DNA from: Arenimonas sp. SCN 70-307
Lineage (GTDB): Bacteria; Pseudomonadota; Gammaproteobacteria; Xanthomonadales; Xanthomonadaceae
Reading direction: 5' to 3'
DNA length: 64,000 nt
NCBI RefSeq assembly: GCF_001724815.1
Contig: NZ_MEDO01000012.1
Span: 1 to 64,000, forward strand
A model generated the notes under the pieces. It was not told the origin of the DNA, did not search any database, and was given only the letters and a program-made list of their open reading frames with translations. Made by a program: the position numbers and the translations under genes. Shown here one piece after another: positions 5,851 to 15,104 of this stretch (the first letter of the stretch is position 1; every line of letters begins with the position of its first letter).

Positions 5851-8352
5851 TCAGTCCTCGGCGGACTGGTATTGGCTGAGGAAGCGCCCGGCCGCCACCG
5901 CGAAGGCGGCGCGGGTGACCGGCTTCTTGGCATCGACGTAGGCCACGACCTGCGGCTGGAGGTCAAACGGTCCTTGCACGACGCCGTAGCGGGCATTGAG
6001 CACGCCGGTGTCGAGCGCGTACTGCACGTAGCCGCGCAGGTCGGCCGGGACGTCGGCAGCATCCAGCACCGGCACGCGCTTGCCGTCGAAGAAGGCCGTC
6101 AGCTCTCCCGTGAAGGACCTCGCCTGCGGCTGCAGGCCCTGGGCCTGCACCAGCGAGTAGGCCAGATCGGTCCGGGTGACGGCCTGGGTCGGCTTGAAGG
6201 CGCCGTTGATAAGACGCATCACGCCGTCGTGGGTCCAGGACAGGTCGCGCAGCGGCGCACCCTTGGCGATCGCCGACTCCGCGAAGGCATAGACCGGCGA
6301 TGCCACCGACACGTCGCCGAAGCTGCGGCTGCCGTCGATCGGCAGCGACTGGCGGATGCTGGCGCCCATCAGCAGGTACTGCGCGAGTTCGCCCCGATTG
6401 AGGTTCTGGTCGGGGCGGAACTTGCCGTCGGGATAGCCGTCCACGAGGCGGTTGGCCACCGCGAACTCGATCGCCTGGCGGGCCGGATGGTTGCCCACGT
6501 CACCCAGGCCGGAGAAGCCCGCGCTGCGCAGGAAGCTGATTTCGCCATTGATGGTGCCGGGCGCGGCGTAGCCGTTGGTGGCGCCCGCCGGGTCGAGCGC
6601 CACGCCAGACACGGAGCCGATGCCCCTGACGGTCACGGTCCAGGTGCCGGGCTTGCCAGGCGCACCGGTCACCGCCGTATCGCCCAGGACCGGCAGCGTG
6701 ATCGACGAGCCGTAGCGGACGCCGTCCGGATCGGTGAGCACGACCGCGATCGTATTCGCATCGACCTGCGCACGCGCCGAGACCCAGGCCACGTCGGGGC
6801 CAACCTGGAACGATTGGCTCTCGACCGTGCCCACCGGAGAGAAGAACACTGAGAACGGCACCGGCTCGCCACCCGGCGAGAGCCGCGCATTGGCATTGAA
6901 CTCGCGAAGCAGGTTCACCGTGCGACCATAGTCCCTGCGCAGCCCCGCCGCTTCGACGGTTGCAGCGTAGGCGTTGAGGTGGCCGGCGCCGGCCTCCCAG
7001 GGCAGTCGGCCGGTCATGTTCGTGGCCGTGCGCTCGATGATGTCCTTGACCTGGTCGGGGGTCAGGTTGGGGTTGGCTTCGAACATCAGGGCCACCACGC
7101 CAGCCACGTGCGGGGTCGCCATCGAGGTGCCGCTCATGTGGGTGTAGAAGGGCAGGTGCGCGGGCGTCAGGTTGGCCGCGTCCTGCTCGGCGGCCAGGGG
7201 CGGCAGCGCGCCGGTCAGCGCACGGGTGGAAATGATGTCCACGCCGGTGGCGACGATTGTCGGCTCGTTGAAGTACGTCCAGCTGCGGCCGTCCGGCATG
7301 GTGAAGGTGCCCGACTCGCCGCGCTTGCCACGGGACGAGAACGAGGTCAGCACGCCATCCTTCTCGCCCGCACCGACGGAGATGACCCAGGGGGCCTGGG
7401 CATAGGGATTGTGGGTGTCCTCGCCAGGGCCGTCGTTGCCGGCCGCGAACACGCTCACGATGCCGCGCTTGTAGAGCTCGTAGGTGGCGACGTTCACCGG
7501 GTTGAGCGGATCGAAGCTGCCCGACGTGCCCCAGGAATTGCTGGTGACACGGATTGGCGAGTCGAACGTGAACTGGTGCGTGGCGGCGTAGTCAAGCCCG
7601 CCGACGGCATCGAGGATCAGGATGACGCCGCCGGAACCGTAGCCCACCATCTTGGCGCCCGGCGCGACGCCACGGAACTCGCCGTTCGATCGCTCGCCGG
7701 TGCCACCGATGGTGCCGGCGGTGTGCGTACCGTGGCCCGAGCCGAGATCGGTGTTGGGCTGGCCTTCGAGGTAGGTCATCGGCACGATGCCCGGGGCCGC
7801 GATGCTGGCCAGCTCGGCCAGGATGTTCTGCGGGGCCAGCACGTTCTCGACGACGTTCTCGCCGAGCTTGAGGTCCTCGTGGGTGGCATCGATGCCCGAG
7901 TCGTTGACCACCACCGTCACGCCGCGGCCGCTGTACGGGATGGGCCGGCCAAAATCGAGCGGGCGCTCCACCACGCGGGCGGCACCCGAGATCTGGCGCT
8001 GCTCCTTGTTGAAGAAGCGCAGCGGCGCGTTCGCGTAGATGGAAACCACGTCGTCGCGCTGGCGCAGCGCCTGGATCTCGGCGGGCGTGGCCAGCGCACC
8101 GGCGATCGGGAGCGTGTGCATGGTCACGCCCTTCTCGATGCCGATGTCCTTGAGCGCCTGCACCTGGGTGGCGGTGACCGGTCCGGACTGGCCGTAGGTC
8201 ACCACGATCTGGAGTTCCTCGGTCGGGCTGGCGGAGGCCAGCTGGCGAACGAGCTGGGGATCGAGGCGGGCTTCGGCCAGGGCAACGCCGCTGGCCAGCA
8301 GGCCGACGGCAAGCGCGGAAACCTTGAAAAGGCGGGACGGACGGGAAGACAT
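5851..8352 (-). CDS. Secreted S8 subtilisin-family protease with C-terminal SLH-like region
   Basis: The precursor has 833 residues. A signal peptide (1-26) is followed by an inhibitor-I9-like propeptide (about 45-110). The subtilisin domain has Asp151 (VVVNDSGID), His207 (GSGHGTHTAG), oxyanion Asn306 (AAGNDG) and Ser410 (SGTSMATPHVAG). After a beta-rich region (about 480-600, perhaps a P-domain-like fold), residues 620-830 hold S-layer-homology-like repeats such as AIEFAVANRLVDGYPDGKF, with FRPDQNLNRGELAQYLL. SLH modules normally tether proteins to cell-wall polymers in Gram-positives, so they are unusual here and may serve another attachment. The gene is monocistronic, with its own terminator and a structured leader. 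Confidence 0.85.
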   Translation of the reverse strand: MSSRPSRLFKVSALAVGLLASGVALAEARLDPQLVRQLASASPTEELQIVVTYGQSGPVTATQVQALKDIGIEKGVTMHTLPIAGALATPAEIQALRQRDDVVSIYANAPLRFFNKEQRQISGAARVVERPLDFGRPIPYSGRGVTVVVNDSGIDATHEDLKLGENVVENVLAPQNILAELASIAAPGIVPMTYLEGQPNTDLGSGHGTHTAGTIGGTGERSNGEFRGVAPGAKMVGYGSGGVILILDAVGGLDYAATHQFTFDSPIRVTSNSWGTSGSFDPLNPVNVATYELYKRGIVSVFAAGNDGPGEDTHNPYAQAPWVISVGAGEKDGVLTSFSSRGKRGESGTFTMPDGRSWTYFNEPTIVATGVDIISTRALTGALPPLAAEQDAANLTPAHLPFYTHMSGTSMATPHVAGVVALMFEANPNLTPDQVKDIIERTATNMTGRLPWEAGAGHLNAYAATVEAAGLRRDYGRTVNLLREFNANARLSPGGEPVPFSVFFSPVGTVESQSFQVGPDVAWVSARAQVDANTIAVVLTDPDGVRYGSSITLPVLGDTAVTGAPGKPGTWTVTVRGIGSVSGVALDPAGATNGYAAPGTINGEISFLRSAGFSGLGDVGNHPARQAIEFAVANRLVDGYPDGKFRPDQNLNRGELAQYLLMGASIRQSLPIDGSRSFGDVSVASPVYAFAESAIAKGAPLRDLSWTHDGVMRLINGAFKPTQAVTRTDLAYSLVQAQGLQPQARSFTGELTAFFDGKRVPVLDAADVPADLRGYVQYALDTGVLNARYGVVQGPFDLQPQVVAYVDAKKPVTRAAFAVAAGRFLSQYQSAED

Positions 8353-8419
8353 GGCGACTCTCCGGGAAGGGGGCGTCCAAGCCGGACGCGGTTAAGGTCT
8401 GCAAAGACTCCGCCGTCCG

Positions 8420-8500
8420 CCCTGCCGGCCCCATCCGGCAGAGCCCCCAGGGCGCCTGGGGGAAATCACCTACAGACAGGGGGTTTGCATCCCACCTACG
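8420..8500. promoter_or_regulatory. Structured divergent intergenic region: two hairpins and paired CACCTAC boxes
   Basis: Between the protease gene and the plus-strand exported-protein gene lie two adjacent perfect hairpins: 8422-8428 with 8435-8441, and 8444-8451 with 8455-8462. The heptamer CACCTAC occurs at 8467-8473 and again at 8493-8499, in the same orientation 26 bp apart. Read on the minus strand, the boxes come first and the hairpins fall in the protease leader. That fits operator boxes plus a structured 5' untranslated region. No T run follows the hairpins, so they are not ordinary terminators. Function is inferred. Confidence 0.4.
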
Positions 8501-8602
8501 CTTGGCGGCAATCTTGGCGCGGGGTGCCAGCCCAAGGGCCCGCAGGCCAGCGCCCCGCATCACTTCCAGCGCATCGGACGCGCGGTTCCAGAGGGTTCCC
8601 CG

Positions 8603-9427
8603 ATGAGCGTGTTTTCCCGCAGCCACCTGCTCGCCCTGCTTCTGGCCGTTCCGGCCGTCCAGGCGCAGTCCCTGCCCGTTTCGGTTTCGGCTTCCGGCAA
8701 TTCGGCAACCGTCGTCGTCGGCAGTCCGGCGGCCCCGCTGGCCGAGGTGCGGCTGGACTTCGATGACGCCCAGGGTCTGTCGCCGGCCTCGCTGGGCGTG
8801 TCCGCGGACCTGGTGTCGGTCAGCTCTCCCGCCCTCCTGTCGCGGCTGCCAAGCGGTCTGGTCTCGGTGCCCACCCAGCTTCCGGCGATGGTCACGGTCG
8901 AGCCGCCCGCGCTCGCGGGGCTGTCCTTCCGGCGTCGCGCCCACCTCGAGCTGCACACCCATGCCCTGCCCTACGCCGCGGGCTCGCGCTATCGCCTGTT
9001 CAAGGCGCAACTGGGAGGGCCTTTCCGCGACGTGACCTCGGCGGTTGAACCCGGCAGCGTCCGGACGCGCGGCACCACCGGTGGTTTCTCGCAGTTCGTG
9101 GTGGTGCAGGACCTGCGTCCCACCGACATGGTGGTGGCCGAGAAGATCGCCCTGCTTCGCGATCAGGCCGGACTGCTCCCGGCAGCGGAGTCCGCGCCGC
9201 TGCACGCGCTGATCAACCAGATCGAACTGGCCGTCGCCGATGGTCGCTTCCCGGAGGCGATGGGCGGTATCGACGCCATGCGCGCCCGCGTCTCGGCGCG
9301 CGCCGGCCTGCACATCCCGGCGCAATGGCGCGCGACGCGGGACCTGGCCAATGTCGCCGGCGAGCTGCTTTCGGGGCTCGACACGCTGGCTTTCAGCGTC
9401 GGCTACCTCCGCGATTACGGCCCCTGA
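8603..9427 (+). CDS. Exported protein of unknown function
   Basis: The 274-residue product begins with a signal peptide (cleavage after VQA, residues 19-21). Residues 25-170 look beta-rich and extracytoplasmic. The C-terminal third (about 178-260) is helical and contains no transmembrane helix. I do not recognise a family. It is divergent from the S8 protease and shares its regulatory region. It is also the first gene of a run leading into the FHA, kinase and response-regulator genes, so it may be an output or a periplasmic partner of that signalling group. Confidence 0.65.
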   Translation: MSVFSRSHLLALLLAVPAVQAQSLPVSVSASGNSATVVVGSPAAPLAEVRLDFDDAQGLSPASLGVSADLVSVSSPALLSRLPSGLVSVPTQLPAMVTVEPPALAGLSFRRRAHLELHTHALPYAAGSRYRLFKAQLGGPFRDVTSAVEPGSVRTRGTTGGFSQFVVVQDLRPTDMVVAEKIALLRDQAGLLPAAESAPLHALINQIELAVADGRFPEAMGGIDAMRARVSARAGLHIPAQWRATRDLANVAGELLSGLDTLAFSVGYLRDYGP

Positions 9428-9497
9428 GGTCCGGGGGGCGGCCACGGCCGCCGCCTGGCTGGCCCCCGCTGGAGTCAGGCTGGGGCTAAGATGGGTC

Positions 9498-10376
9498 ATG
9501 CCTGCCCGCCTGACCGCTTACCTGCCTGGGGAAGCCGCGGCCGAGTTCCTCTTGGCCTCGGGTGTGCCTGCGCTCGTCGGGCGCCTGCCCGGCTGTGACA
9601 TCCAGCTCGGGCACCCCTCCCTGTCGCGCGAGCACGCACGCCTCGAGCCCGTCGGGGACTCCTGGCGACTGCGCGACCTGGGCAGCAAGAATGGCTGCAC
9701 GGTCAACGGCGCCGCGCCCACCGACGAGCCGCTCGGCGACCATGCGTGGTTGCGGTTCGGCGACGTGACTTGCGAGTTCCGGACGCTGGACGAGGCGGCG
9801 CTGGCTCGGGCGCGGGCTGACGCAGGCAGCCGGCAGCAGGCTTCGGCGGTGCACCTGCGGGCGCTGGAACAGGCGCCGGCGCTCCCGGATCTGCTGCAGG
9901 GAACGCTGTCAGCGGTCGTCGAGCTCGCGGGGTGCCAGCGAGGCTTCCTGCTCCTGATGGAACGCGGTCAAGCGCAAGTGCGTGCGTGGCAGGGGCTCGA
10001 CGCACCGGCCCTGGCTGCGCCGGCGTTCGCAGGCAGCGTGGGTGCGGTCGAAAAATCCCTCGGCGGGCGGCATCCGGTCGTGCTCAATGATGCGAGCAGC
10101 GACGAGGCCTTCGCGGCCCGCGCCTCCGTGGTGGCCGGCGGCATCCGGGCGCTGGTGTGCCTGCCGCTGGTGCTGGGCGACGAAGTGCTGGGGCTTGTCT
10201 ACGCCGACAGCCGGGAGCCGGGCCGGGCCATCACCCGGCTCGACCTTGAACTGCTCTCGGCCTTCGCCGAGAGGGCGACCCTCTGGCTCGCGGTAAAGCG
10301 CAGCGAGCTCCAGCTCGACGGCGCGTCGCGTGCCGCCTGGCCGACGATGGCGGCGAACCGCGGCGCGCAACCATGA
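9498..10376 (+). CDS. FHA-GAF signalling protein
   Basis: The 292-residue protein has an N-terminal FHA domain (about 5-95). It shows the phosphothreonine-binding marks GR (28-29), SREHA (44-48) and LGSKNGCTVNG. A GAF domain follows (about 120-275, ending in LGLVYADSR). FHA domains read phosphothreonine made by Ser/Thr kinases; GAF domains bind small ligands or mediate dimerisation. Its stop overlaps the start of the downstream Ser/Thr kinase gene by four bases, so it is very likely a substrate or adaptor of that kinase. The ATG at 9498 begins the FHA domain. Confidence 0.82.
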   Translation: MPARLTAYLPGEAAAEFLLASGVPALVGRLPGCDIQLGHPSLSREHARLEPVGDSWRLRDLGSKNGCTVNGAAPTDEPLGDHAWLRFGDVTCEFRTLDEAALARARADAGSRQQASAVHLRALEQAPALPDLLQGTLSAVVELAGCQRGFLLLMERGQAQVRAWQGLDAPALAAPAFAGSVGAVEKSLGGRHPVVLNDASSDEAFAARASVVAGGIRALVCLPLVLGDEVLGLVYADSREPGRAITRLDLELLSAFAERATLWLAVKRSELQLDGASRAAWPTMAANRGAQP

Positions 10377-13300
10377 CGGGAACCAACCGCAGCGGTTTCG
10401 CCGCCACGGCCACCGGGCAGTTCGCCGGTGCCGAGCTGACGCCGGGGACGGTGCTCGCCGGCCGCTTCGAGATCAGGCGACTGCTGGGCATCGGCGGCAT
10501 GGGCGTGGTTTACCTCGCCCAGGACCTCGACCTGGGCGTGCCGCTGGCGCTGAAACTGCTGCGCCCGGAGCTGGCATCCCGGACCGAGGCCTTCGAACGC
10601 TTCCGCCAGGAATTGCTGCTGGCGCGCCAGGTCTCGAGTCCTCACGTGGTGCGCATCCACGACATTGCGCGCCACGAAGACCGATGGTTCATCAGCATGG
10701 ACCTGGTGGATGGTGAGTCGCTTGAGCGCCTGCTCGACCGCGAGGGCGCCCTCCCCGTCGAACAGGCACTGGCCATCGCCCGCCAGCTGGCCGCGGGGTT
10801 GGCCGCCGCCCATGCCAAGGGCATCGTGCACCGCGACCTCAAGCCATCGAACATCCTGCTCGATGGCCAGGGCCACGCGCTCATCAGCGATTTCGGCGTG
10901 GCCCGCTCGCTGGGCACGAGTGGGGTGACCCACACCGGCGCCATCGTCGGGACGCCCGACTACCTGTCGCCGGAACAGGCGCGTGCGGCACCGGTCGATG
11001 CGCGCAGCGACCTCTACTCGCTGGGTTTGATCCTCTACGAGATGCTGTCCGGCAAGCCGGCCTTTTCCGGCGGCACCGCCGCCGAGTCACTCACCCAGCG
11101 TCTGCTGCGCCCGCCACCGAGACTGGACAAGGTGCGCGACGAAGTGCCGTCCTGGGTCGCGCGCCTGGTCGAGCGGCTGCTGCAACCTGCGCCGGCGCGA
11201 CGGTTCCGTGATGCGGAGTCCCTGATCGCGGCGATCGACGCCCGGCACGTGCCGCGCGAGTTCCGGGCGCGCCCTGCGCTGCTCGCCGCCGCGACCGTGG
11301 CCGCGGCGACCGCCTTGTTCCTGCTTTGGCCGGAAATCCAGGGACCCACCATTCCTCGCAGTCCGGCCGACCTTGCCCCCCCGGACCGGCTGGTCGTCCT
11401 GGCCAGCCCCGGCCGTGCCACGGACGACACCCTCGCGGGTGCGGCCGAATTGCTGCGCCTGGGCCTGTCCGAGGGCGGTGACCAGCCGGTTGTGGAAGCA
11501 GAGCGGACCCGCATCGCGCTCGCGCAAACCGTCATGGGCAGCCGCTCGCCCACGGATCGGCAACTGCTCGAGATCCTGCCGGCGACGCGCGTACTCAGGC
11601 TTGAGCGCCGCGACGGCGGCGCACTTGTCGCCACCATGTCGGCGAACTCCGCGGGCGGCACGCGGACGGTGGAGGTTGCGCCGGGCGAACCCATCGCGAA
11701 GGCCATGGCCACCGTGGCGGCCGAGTTCAGCCTTGGTCCGCTGCCGCCGGACCTTTGGCCGGACACGGACGAACCACTGTCGAACTTCGGCCGGGCGCTG
11801 GAGCTGAGGATGGAAGGCCGAATGGAGGCCTCGACCCTCGCCTTCCGGCAACTGACCGGGAGCCATCCCGGGTTCGGCGCAGGATGGTTGGGCCTGGCCG
11901 AAACCGCGCTCCTGGCAGGCGAGCAGGATCTTGCTGCCGAGGCGGCGCAGCGCGGCGAAAGCGCCAGCCGACTGTTCCCGACGCGCATGGTGCAGGTGCG
12001 CGAGCGCGCCGAAGGTCGAACGGAGGCAGCGCTGGCGGTGTGGCAGGCGCGCGTGCAGTCGAGGCCGGACGACCTCGACGCCTTGCTGCACCTGGCTGCG
12101 CTGCGGGTCGAGTCTGGCGCATTCGAGGACGCAGAGCAGTCGCTGCAGGCGCTTCTCACCCGCGACCCGCAGGACCCGCGCGCCTGGTTCCTGATGGGCA
12201 AGACGGCAATCCTGCGCGGCGACCCGCGGGCGGCGGTGGACGAACACCTTGTGCGGGCGCTGGTGCTCTACAAGCGTGGACGAAGCCGTTTTGGCGAAGC
12301 GGAATCGACCAACGCCCTGGGCGTGGGATACGCCCGGCTGGGCCAGCCCGAAGATGCCGCCGAGCAATACGGAAAGGCGCTCGCGCTCCGCCGCGAACTC
12401 GGCGACCGGCGCGGAGTCGCCAGCAGCCAGCGCAACCTGGCCCAGTTGGCCATGGTGCGCGGCGACCTCGACGACGCCCGGGACCGTCTGGCGGAAGCCG
12501 CCGGGCTGTTCGGCGCCTTGGGCGATCGGGCGGGCGCCGCGGCGGTGGACAACGAGCTGGGGCTGCTCGCGGAAGAGCGCGGCAATTATGCCGAGGCGCT
12601 GGCCGCTTACACCCGGGCCCTGCGCGCCCGCGAAGCCGCGCGCGATCCCCCGGGAATCGCCGAAAGTCTCAACAACATCGGTTTCGCGCACTACCAGTTG
12701 GGGGAGTACGACAGCGCCAGCGTCTTCTGGCGCCAGGCGAGCGATGCGTTCCGTTCTATCGACGATCGCAATGGCGTGGTTCGCGCCGGCCAGAACCTGG
12801 GCCTGCTGGGTATTGCCCGCGGCGACTGGGAGGAAGCCCGACGCCTGCTGGATGCATCGCTCCAGGAGGCCGAGGCACGGCACATGCTCGAGGAGGCCGC
12901 GGTCAGCCACCGCAACCTGGCCGAACTCGGGATCGTGCAGGGACGGCTGGCCGATGCCGCCGGCCACCTGGCCGAGGCACGCCGGCTTTTCGAGGAACGC
13001 GAGGACGTTCGTGGCCTGATGGATGCCGACCTGCTCCAGGTGAGGCTGCTCGCGGGAGCCGGACGGGATGTCGAAGCGCTCGCGCTGCTGCAGGGCATTG
13101 GCCCCGCCTTGCCGGAAAGTTCGCTCGAGCAGCAAGCGATCGCCGCCCTGCTTGGTGCAAGGCTGCACCTGGACGCCGGCAATCGCGTGGACGCCGGCGC
13201 CTCCCTGGCGCGTGCCCGGGAGCTCGCGCTCGAGGCAGGGTTGCGCGTGCGTCGACTCGAGGCCGACGTACTAGCGCATGCCGGCGGCGTGGGCGAAGCC

Positions 13301-13636
13301 ACGCTGCAGGCCGAGATCGACCGGCTCGGTAACCTCCCGTTGCAGCTGGCGTGGTTCGAGCAGCTCGCGCGAGACCGCCTCGCCCGCGACGATGCGGCCG
13401 GCGCCGCGGAGGCCTACCGGCGTGCCGACGGCCTGCTCGCCCGCCGCGGGGGCTACGTGCGCGCCACGCAGCTGCATTCCATCGGCGAGCTGGCCCTGGC
13501 CGCCGTCGGGGACCCCGGCGCGCCGGCCGCGGCCAAGGCCGCCAGCGAGGCAGCCGCGGCACTGGCGGCCGAGGCGAACGGCGGCTGGCTGCGCCGGCTC
13601 CGAATCGAGGGAGAAAACGATGGCCCACCCCACTGA
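10373..13636 (+). CDS. Serine/threonine protein kinase with transmembrane segment and TPR repeats
   Basis: The 1087-residue protein starts with a Hanks-type kinase domain (about 32-295). It has the glycine loop GIGGMGVVY, the ATP lysine Lys61, catalytic HRDLKPSN (Asp155), DFG (Asp173) and GTPDYLSPEQ in the activation segment. A single hydrophobic helix follows at about 303-322. Then come a beta-rich linker and a long array of tetratricopeptide repeats (about 470-960), with typical YAEALAAYTRAL and LGVGYARLGQPEDAAEQYGKAL units. The TPR part probably senses or recruits partners. The gene overlaps the FHA gene upstream and the histidine kinase gene downstream by 17 bases. That coupling links Ser/Thr phosphorylation to a two-component pair. 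Confidence 0.88.
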   Translation: MTGTNRSGFAATATGQFAGAELTPGTVLAGRFEIRRLLGIGGMGVVYLAQDLDLGVPLALKLLRPELASRTEAFERFRQELLLARQVSSPHVVRIHDIARHEDRWFISMDLVDGESLERLLDREGALPVEQALAIARQLAAGLAAAHAKGIVHRDLKPSNILLDGQGHALISDFGVARSLGTSGVTHTGAIVGTPDYLSPEQARAAPVDARSDLYSLGLILYEMLSGKPAFSGGTAAESLTQRLLRPPPRLDKVRDEVPSWVARLVERLLQPAPARRFRDAESLIAAIDARHVPREFRARPALLAAATVAAATALFLLWPEIQGPTIPRSPADLAPPDRLVVLASPGRATDDTLAGAAELLRLGLSEGGDQPVVEAERTRIALAQTVMGSRSPTDRQLLEILPATRVLRLERRDGGALVATMSANSAGGTRTVEVAPGEPIAKAMATVAAEFSLGPLPPDLWPDTDEPLSNFGRALELRMEGRMEASTLAFRQLTGSHPGFGAGWLGLAETALLAGEQDLAAEAAQRGESASRLFPTRMVQVRERAEGRTEAALAVWQARVQSRPDDLDALLHLAALRVESGAFEDAEQSLQALLTRDPQDPRAWFLMGKTAILRGDPRAAVDEHLVRALVLYKRGRSRFGEAESTNALGVGYARLGQPEDAAEQYGKALALRRELGDRRGVASSQRNLAQLAMVRGDLDDARDRLAEAAGLFGALGDRAGAAAVDNELGLLAEERGNYAEALAAYTRALRAREAARDPPGIAESLNNIGFAHYQLGEYDSASVFWRQASDAFRSIDDRNGVVRAGQNLGLLGIARGDWEEARRLLDASLQEAEARHMLEEAAVSHRNLAELGIVQGRLADAAGHLAEARRLFEEREDVRGLMDADLLQVRLLAGAGRDVEALALLQGIGPALPESSLEQQAIAALLGARLHLDAGNRVDAGASLARARELALEAGLRVRRLEADVLAHAGGVGEATLQAEIDRLGNLPLQLAWFEQLARDRLARDDAAGAAEAYRRADGLLARRGGYVRATQLHSIGELALAAVGDPGAPAAAKAASEAAAALAAEANGGWLRRLRIEGENDGPPH

Positions 13637-14384
13637 GTCCCTGGACGACACCATCGCGCGCCTGCGCGAGGACTACCGCGCCCTCCTCCACCGGCTGGAG
13701 TCGAACCAGGGCGAGTTCCAGCGGCTGGGAAGGGCCGCGTTCCGGGCGCAGGAGGAGGAGCGGCGCCGGATCTCGCGGGAACTGCATGACGGCCTGGGCC
13801 AGAACCTCACCGCGCTCAAGCATCGCCTCTCGCTCCTCGCCGCCAGGGATCCGTTGGAGGCGGGCTGGAGCGAAGGGCTCGAGGAAGCCATCGCGCTTTG
13901 CGACAGCAGCCTGGCCGAGACCCGCGAACTTTCCAGGCTCCTGCGCCCGCAGATCCTCGACGACCTGGGACTGGAGGCCGCGCTGGGCTGGCTGGGCCGC
14001 TCCCTGGGGCCGGCGTCCGGCCTCGAGGTCGAGGTCAGGGTGTCGCCCCTGCCCACGCTCGATGGCGATTTGCAGACCCACGCGTTTCGTCTGGTCCAGG
14101 AGGCACTGGCCAATATCGCCAGGCACGCGAGTGCCCGAAAGGCTTGGGTCAGCGTCCGCGAGTCGGCCGGCTGCCTGCGCATCGAAGTCGGTGACGACGG
14201 CCGGGGCTTCGATGTCGATTCGGCGTCCGAACGGGCCAGTCGGGGAGAAAGCTCGGGCCTGGGCGGGATGCGCGATCGGCTTGCGCTTTACGGTGGCCGG
14301 ATGCTGGTCGAGTCCGGCGCCGGAGGCACACGGATCGAAGCCGTGGTGCCTTTGAACGGGCGGGCTGGCACACTGGCGCCATGA
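13620..14384 (+). CDS. Soluble NarL-type sensor histidine kinase
   Basis: This 254-residue kinase has no membrane segment and no recognisable sensor domain. A short N-terminal coiled region (about 5-45) leads into a HisKA_3 dimerisation helix with the phosphorylated His56 in [19 protein letters not shown] HATPase_c domain follows, with an N box around [12 protein letters not shown], then DDGRGF and GLGGMRDRL. Such kinases take their cue from a partner protein. The upstream TPR kinase is the obvious candidate, because the two genes overlap by 17 bases. The stop overlaps the response regulator start by four bases. Confidence 0.85.
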   Translation: MAHPTESLDDTIARLREDYRALLHRLESNQGEFQRLGRAAFRAQEEERRRISRELHDGLGQNLTALKHRLSLLAARDPLEAGWSEGLEEAIALCDSSLAETRELSRLLRPQILDDLGLEAALGWLGRSLGPASGLEVEVRVSPLPTLDGDLQTHAFRLVQEALANIARHASARKAWVSVRESAGCLRIEVGDDGRGFDVDSASERASRGESSGLGGMRDRLALYGGRMLVESGAGGTRIEAVVPLNGRAGTLAP

Positions 14385-15040
14385 ACAAGCCTCCGGGCTG
14401 CGGATTGCGCGTGCTGATCGCAGATGACCACACCCTGGTCAGGGAGAGCATCATCTCGGTGCTTGAGGCCGCAGGCGTCTGCGAGGTCGTCGGCCAGGCG
14501 TCCAATGGGCTTGATGCGATTGCATTGGCGGAGCAACTGCAGCCCGCCGTCGCCGTCATCGACATCTCCATGCCGCACCTGGGCGGACTGGAAGTCGTCC
14601 GTCGCCTGCGCACCCAGTGCCCAGACACCCGGGTGCTTGTTCTGACCATGCATGACGACCAGGAATACCTGCTGCATGCGGTGCGCGCGGGTGCCAGCGG
14701 CTTCCTGCTCAAGGACAGCCCGGCGGCCGAGATGGTCGCGGCCGTGCGCAACGTCGGCGAAGGCCGCGGCCACTTCAGTCCCCAGGCGGCCCGCCTGCTG
14801 GCCGAGCAGCTGCGCCAGCCCGACCGTACGCTCGACGACCCCTACGGGAGCCTCACGCCCCGCGAGCGCGAGGTATTCCACCTGATGGTGGAGGGGCTGA
14901 GCACCAAGGAGATCGCCCGGCGCCTGGGAACCAGTACGAAGACAGCGGAGAACCACCGGGCCCGGGTGCTGGCCAAGCTCGGAGCGCGCAACACGGCCGA
15001 CGTGATCCGCTACGCGGCCAGGCGCGGCCTGATGGACTGA
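14381..15040 (+). CDS. NarL/LuxR-family response regulator
   Basis: The 219-residue regulator has a receiver domain (about 9-125) with the acidic pair Asp15-Asp16, phosphoacceptor Asp61 in VIDISMP and Lys111. A C-terminal LuxR helix-turn-helix follows (about 153-215, [20 protein letters not shown] and [13 protein letters not shown]). It is the DNA-binding output of the histidine kinase encoded directly upstream in an ATGA overlap. Its targets are not shown. The paired heptamers between the S8 protease and the exported-protein gene are one place to look. Confidence 0.88.
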   Translation: MNKPPGCGLRVLIADDHTLVRESIISVLEAAGVCEVVGQASNGLDAIALAEQLQPAVAVIDISMPHLGGLEVVRRLRTQCPDTRVLVLTMHDDQEYLLHAVRAGASGFLLKDSPAAEMVAAVRNVGEGRGHFSPQAARLLAEQLRQPDRTLDDPYGSLTPREREVFHLMVEGLSTKEIARRLGTSTKTAENHRARVLAKLGARNTADVIRYAARRGLMD

Positions 15041-15104
15041 AACGACGCGACGGGAACATACGGGCTGGTATCCTCTGGAAGTCGTCCCAAGGAGCCCGCC
15101 CGCG

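Noticed and set aside
8420-8462. Known riboswitch in the protease leader
   Set aside because: I compared the hairpins with the c-di-GMP and other common riboswitch cores I know and saw no conserved core.
6979-8766. Plus-strand open frame of almost 600 codons opposite the S8 protease
   Set aside because: No domain, biased composition, and it runs across the divergent promoter region.
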